Source: an uncultured Anaerolineae bacterium (lineage in GTDB: Bacteria > Chloroflexota > Anaerolineae > Anaerolineales > UBA11858). From it: a DNA stretch of 9,362 nt. The stretch is taken from the NCBI GenBank assembly GCA_937893815.1, contig CALCSH010000456.1:1-9362 (forward strand), in the 5' to 3' direction. Within the stretch, counting starts at the first letter, position 1. Every line of letters begins with the position of its first letter. The notes under the pieces were generated by a model. That model made no database searches, had not been told where the DNA came from, and was given only the letters and a program-made list of their open reading frames with translations. Below, one piece after another: positions 7,026 through 9,362 of this stretch. The position numbers and the translations under genes are program-made.

Positions 7026-7954
7026 TTTCAAATATTTTTTCTACAACGGTATTGGTAGGGATTTTGGCATCCGGAATCCGTTTGGCGACACCCTATCTGT
7101 ATGCCGCGATTGGTGAAACCTTTGGACAACGTAGCGGCGTCCTCAACCTGGGTGTGGATGGACAAATGTTGCTGGGTGCCTTTGCGGCATTTTATGTCGC
7201 CCTCACAACAGGGAATTTATGGCTCGGTTTGCTCGCTGCGGCGATGGTGGGCGCAGTAATGGGGCTGGCGATGGCGTTTGTGACGGTGAATTTGCACGCT
7301 CAGCAAGGGATCAGTGGGATAGGTTTCTACTTGTTTGGCCTGGGTATGAGCGATTTGCTATTCAAAATGTTGTTGGGTACGGTTGAAACAGTCAAAGGTT
7401 TTACGAAAATCCACATCCCGTATCTGAGCGATATTCCCATCATTGGTGAAATTTTCTTTAGCCAAAATGCCATGGTGTATGGCGCATTCGCACTGGTACC
7501 GATTTCCTGGTTTGTGCTTAACAAGACTACGCTAGGACTCAAGATTCGTGCGGTTGGTGAGAACCCGGAAGCCGCCGATTCCCTCGGGGTCAGTGTGGCA
7601 CGCATCCGGTATTTTACGATTATTCTCGGCGGGACTCTCTCCGGGTTGGCAGGTGCCTCGCTATCGATCGCGCTACTCAACGTGTTCCAACAGAATATGA
7701 CCAGTGGGCTTGGTTTTATTGCGGTAGCCTTGGTCTATTTTGGTGCATGGCGGCCGTGGGGAGTATTATGGGGCGCGTTGCTTTTCAGTATGGTGAACTC
7801 TTTACAGTTATGGATGCAGGTATTAAGTATCCCCATTCCTTCAGATATTGCTGTAATGTTACCCTATGTTTTAACAATTCTTGTTTTAGTCGCAACTGTA
7901 TCGAGGGTGCGCGCGCCTGCCGCGTTGACGAAGCCCTTTGAACGCGGTAGATAA
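7022..7954 (+). CDS. ABC transporter permease II, BMP-type nucleoside/purine importer
   Basis: This is a 310-residue membrane protein of the BPD_transp_2 family, of usual length, resembling B. subtilis NupQ/YufQ; it pairs with permease I. The conserved N-terminal segment is ATPYLYAAIGETFGQRSG followed by VLNLGVDGQM (40-49). The coupling region GLKIRAVGENP (172-182) precedes AADSLGV and GLAGASLSI, and the chain ends with a short basic tail. Alternating hydrophobic stretches suggest eight to ten membrane helices. ATG 7022 is preceded by GGAGG (7010-7014) and overlaps the permease I stop by four bases. It is a paralogue of the truncated permease at 1-446, sharing AADSLG, RYF, GLAGA and the PAAL tail, so the organism carries at least two importers of this type at one locus. 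The substrate, nucleosides or free purine bases, is inferred from the family and from the neighbouring purine enzymes. Confidence 0.93.
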   Translation: MISNIFSTTVLVGILASGIRLATPYLYAAIGETFGQRSGVLNLGVDGQMLLGAFAAFYVALTTGNLWLGLLAAAMVGAVMGLAMAFVTVNLHAQQGISGIGFYLFGLGMSDLLFKMLLGTVETVKGFTKIHIPYLSDIPIIGEIFFSQNAMVYGAFALVPISWFVLNKTTLGLKIRAVGENPEAADSLGVSVARIRYFTIILGGTLSGLAGASLSIALLNVFQQNMTSGLGFIAVALVYFGAWRPWGVLWGALLFSMVNSLQLWMQVLSIPIPSDIAVMLPYVLTILVLVATVSRVRAPAALTKPFERGR

Positions 7955-7962
7955 AAGCATCG

Positions 7963-7973
7963 AAAGGAGGTGG
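7963..7973 (+). promoter_or_regulatory. Orphan near-perfect Shine-Dalgarno sequence
   Basis: AAAGGAGGTGG is an extended complement of the 16S rRNA 3' end, yet the nearest ATG downstream (7990) is about 16 bases past its end. The overlapping GTG at 7970 lies within the motif itself. It may be a ribosome standby site or a relic of a lost gene start. Confidence 0.35.
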
Positions 7974-8025
7974 TAGAGCGAGTAAATAGATGATATTTCT
8001 TTCCATATTTAAGAAACCGTGTTGT

Positions 8026-8042
8026 GCATTGTAGGGCAATGC
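8026..8042 (+). repeat. Small inverted repeat upstream of the BMP gene
   Basis: GCATTG (8026-8031) and CAATGC (8037-8042) form a perfect six-pair stem with a TAGGG loop, extendable by G-U pairs to about 8022-8046. There is no following T-run, so it is not a classical terminator. It sits 29 bases before the ribosome binding site of the lipoprotein gene, where it could protect the 5' end of a processed transcript. Confidence 0.4.
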
Positions 8043-8070
8043 GTGAGTAAATACCCAGATTTTCTTTAAA

Positions 8071-8074
8071 GGAG
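8071..8074 (+). promoter_or_regulatory. Ribosome binding site deciding the GTG start of the BMP gene
   Basis: AAAGGAGAA (8068-8076), with core GGAG at 8071-8074, lies six bases before GTG 8081. It fixes GTG as the start and gives a standard lipoprotein signal peptide with positive residues (MKTK) at its head. Confidence 0.85.
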
Positions 8075-8080
8075 AAGATT

Positions 8081-9160
8081 GTGAAAACAAAATTTTGGAT
8101 CGTACTACTTTTAGCGTTGATATTAGTTTTGGGTGCATGCGCCCCCGAGCCTGTCGCGGAACCACCTGCCGTTCAAGAACCTGCCACAACAGAAGAGGTT
8201 GTTGCCGAAGAAGCCGCCGTTGAAGTGCCTGCTGCTGAAGAAGCTATGGCAGAAGGCCCCTTCCGTGTAGCCGTTGTGATGCCGAGTGCCATCAATGACC
8301 TGGCTTTCAGCCAGAGCATGTTCGATGCCCTGTTGGTCGTTCAGGCTGGCATGGGCGGCGAAGCAGCCATGGAAATTGTTTACTCCGAAGGTATGTTCGT
8401 AGTCGATGATGCCGCTGCAGCCATTCGTGATTATGCGACGGAAGGATACGATCTTGTGATCGCCCACGGTTCGCAATATGGCTCTTCTTTGCAGGAAATT
8501 GCACCCGATTTCCCCAATACCAGTTTTGCCTGGGGAACTACTGTGAATACCTTCACCGACGAGGGCATTACCAATATCTTCGCTTATGAAGCTCGCTCCG
8601 AAGAGGGTGGCTATGTTAATGGTGTGATTGCTGCAAGTATGTCGGAAAGCGGCATTCTCGGTGTTGTTGGCCCCATCGAAGCTGGTGATGCCAAATTGTA
8701 TGTGGATGGTTTTGTAGCTGGTGCCAAATCTGCCAATCCTGATATTGTTGTCAATGTAAACTACATTGGCTCTTTCTCCGATGTGGCATTGGCTGCTGAA
8801 GCTGCCAATACCCATATTGCCGCAGGCGCAGATGTTCTTACCGGTACAGCTCAAATGGTAGTTGGGGCGATCGGTGTTGCTGAGGAAACCGGTGTGCTGT
8901 GGTTCGGCACCCAGGCTTCTCAGACCTCGCTGGCTCCGACCATCGTGGTCGCCAATCAGGTTTATCATTGGGAAGTTGTGCTCAATGACATGATTGCCCT
9001 GATCAAAGAAGGCACCTACGGTGGAACCGCCTACGCACTGACTCTGGCCAATGGTGGTCAGGTGATGGACTATAATCCTGAATTCGAAATTCCGGCATCC
9101 GCCGAAACGACCGTTCAGGGCATTATCGATGGCAGTATTACCATCGCTATTGGCGAATAG
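8081..9160 (+). CDS. BMP-family substrate-binding lipoprotein (nucleoside/purine receptor)
   Basis: This is a 359-residue extracytoplasmic solute-binding protein of the BMP/Med/PnrA family, the receptor that delivers ligand to permeases I and II. The signal peptide MKTKFWIVLLLALILVLGAC ends in an LGAC lipobox, so C20 should be lipidated and anchor the protein in the membrane. Residues 21-59 are a low-complexity Ala/Glu/Pro/Val linker, strongly acidic. The two-lobed binding domain starts at about F61 (FRVAVVMPSAINDLAFSQS), where IND.AF.QS matches the family's ligand-contacting IND.SF.Q pattern. Later parts are YDLVIAHGSQYG, EEGGYVNGVIAASM and GILGVVGPIEAGDAKLYVDG. The chain ends SITIAIGE, typical for BMP proteins. 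The start is GTG 8081, with a good ribosome binding site. The gene lies after the permeases, unlike the usual receptor-first order, and is followed by a strong terminator. Nucleoside binding is inferred from family members (PnrA, BmpA, RnsB, NupN) and neighbours; the ligand could be a base or another small molecule. Confidence 0.92.
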   Translation: MKTKFWIVLLLALILVLGACAPEPVAEPPAVQEPATTEEVVAEEAAVEVPAAEEAMAEGPFRVAVVMPSAINDLAFSQSMFDALLVVQAGMGGEAAMEIVYSEGMFVVDDAAAAIRDYATEGYDLVIAHGSQYGSSLQEIAPDFPNTSFAWGTTVNTFTDEGITNIFAYEARSEEGGYVNGVIAASMSESGILGVVGPIEAGDAKLYVDGFVAGAKSANPDIVVNVNYIGSFSDVALAAEAANTHIAAGADVLTGTAQMVVGAIGVAEETGVLWFGTQASQTSLAPTIVVANQVYHWEVVLNDMIALIKEGTYGGTAYALTLANGGQVMDYNPEFEIPASAETTVQGIIDGSITIAIGE

Positions 9161-9184
9161 CCGTTTCGTGATCGAAATAAAAAG

Positions 9185-9227
9185 TTCTTTCGCCCTTCTC
9201 ATTTATCGGGAGGGGCGAAAGAATTTT
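9185..9227 (+). terminator. Strong intrinsic terminator closing the operon
   Basis: TTCTTTCGCCC (9185-9195) pairs perfectly with GGGCGAAAGAA (9213-9223). The inner TTCTC/GGGAG continues the stem with two G-U pairs around a seven-base loop (9201-9207). TTTT (9224-9227) follows, matched by A-residues before the 5' arm, so it could act in both directions. It begins 24 bases after the BMP stop codon. The T-run is short, but the 16-pair stem is very stable. Confidence 0.85.
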
Positions 9228-9355
9228 GAATGCGTCATTCGATTTTTATAAAGAGCGCAGAAAAATAAGCCCCACCACCATCTGCCTGACGCGTTTCTGT
9301 GTTCTTTATAGAAATTACAGTAACGCCTTCGCAGAAAGGAGGCCGAAAAAAGGGT
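9228..9355 (+). other. Intergenic region before the next gene
   Basis: These 128 bases follow the terminator and should hold the promoter of the next gene. Candidates are weak: TTGAAT (9226-9231) with TATAAA (9247-9252) at 15-base spacing, and CTGACG (9286-9291) with TATAGA (9307-9312), also at 15. No repeat, RNA gene or convincing operator is visible. Confidence 0.3.
9335..9342 (+). promoter_or_regulatory. Ribosome binding site of a downstream gene
   Basis: AAAGGAGG is a near-ideal Shine-Dalgarno sequence. The first ATG after it (9356) is 13 bases away, longer than the usual 5-10, so the true start might lie just beyond the window. Confidence 0.5.
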
Positions 9356-9362
9356 ATGCGTG
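9356..9362 (+). CDS. Possible start of a downstream gene (only M-R visible)
   Basis: An ATG follows the strong ribosome binding site at 9335-9342, and only two codons are inside the window. Its product cannot be read. Given the missing ATP-binding subunit, an ABC ATPase would be a natural candidate, but the terminator in between argues for a separate transcript and nothing in the sequence shows identity. Confidence 0.3.

Larger units (their letters stand above)
7955..8080 (+). other. 126-base leader between permease II and the BMP lipoprotein gene
   Basis: This is the longest gap inside the gene cluster. It holds an AAAGGAGGTGG sequence with no start codon at a usable distance, a GCATTG/CAATGC hairpin, and two copies of the 9-mer GAGTAAATA (7980-7988 and 8045-8053). 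A weak promoter-like pair, TTGACG (7925-7930) and TAGATA (7948-7953) 17 bases apart, lies at the end of the permease gene; the -10 matches consensus at only three positions. A short reading frame at 7990-8034 (14 residues) has no properly placed ribosome binding site. I see no purine-riboswitch core. Separate or stronger expression of the receptor is a reasonable inference but unproven. Confidence 0.45.

Noticed and set aside
7990..8034. A 14-residue peptide (MIFLSIFKKPCCAL) as a leader peptide gene
   Set aside because: The Shine-Dalgarno is too far away (about 16 bases past its end), and no run of regulatory codons or attenuator structure with a T-tract follows.
7955..8080. A purine riboswitch in the leader of the BMP gene
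   Set aside because: The conserved purine-aptamer core and its paired loops are not visible in this gap.
8123..9202. A 359-codon open frame on the minus strand opposite the BMP gene
   Set aside because: It mirrors the receptor gene almost exactly, shows no recognisable domain, is rich in Cys, His and Asn as expected from reading an antisense frame, and would run through the terminator. The plus-strand gene has a lipobox, ribosome binding site and family motifs.
1..9362. CRISPR arrays, insertion sequences, tRNA or rRNA genes
   Set aside because: No regularly spaced repeats, terminal inverted repeats with a transposase, or structured RNA gene was seen; nearly all of the window is coding for purine transport and metabolism.

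Overview
The window reads as a bacterial purine-uptake and purine-oxidation locus, with every gene on the + strand. The organism is probably a member of the Chloroflexota (Anaerolineae-like). This is an inference from the style of the solute-binding lipoprotein (short signal ending in an LGAC lipobox, then a long Ala/Glu/Pro/Val linker), the roughly balanced base composition and the gene mix. There is no rRNA or other direct taxonomic marker, so treat it as tentative.

Layout: (1) 1-446 is the C-terminal part of an ABC permease of the nucleoside/purine (BMP-associated) type, whose start lies upstream of the window. (2) 448-2208 is an adenine-deaminase family enzyme that starts one base after the permease stop. 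(3) 2249-5836 is a three-gene molybdenum hydroxylase in the order FAD subunit, [2Fe-2S] subunit, Mo-cofactor subunit (coxM-S-L order), with start/stop overlaps of 4 and 8 bases. Its active-site residues are those of xanthine dehydrogenases, not CO dehydrogenases. (4) 5874-7954 holds two permeases of a second ABC importer of the same family, overlapping by ATGA. (5) 8081-9160 is a BMP-family lipoprotein, the likely substrate receptor of that importer. (6) A strong intrinsic terminator lies at 9185-9227. After it come a good ribosome binding site and a possible start codon for another gene cut off by the window end.

How it fits together: the transporters would import nucleosides or purine bases, the deaminase would convert adenine to hypoxanthine, and the xanthine-dehydrogenase-like complex would oxidise hypoxanthine to xanthine and urate. 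Tight spacing from 1 to 7954 and no convincing internal terminator suggest one long operon, with the BMP gene set apart by a 126-base leader. No ATP-binding subunit, uricase, or Mo-cofactor insertion factor (XdhC/CoxI type) is encoded in the window.

Points worth a second look are: a deaminase that departs from the usual adenine-deaminase motifs at several places; an extra residue in the first [2Fe-2S] cysteine loop; a shared palindromic 12-mer before both permease genes, which in one case folds over the ribosome binding site; an orphan near-perfect Shine-Dalgarno sequence at 7963-7973; and the missing ATPase. Nothing here clearly amounts to an entirely new system.
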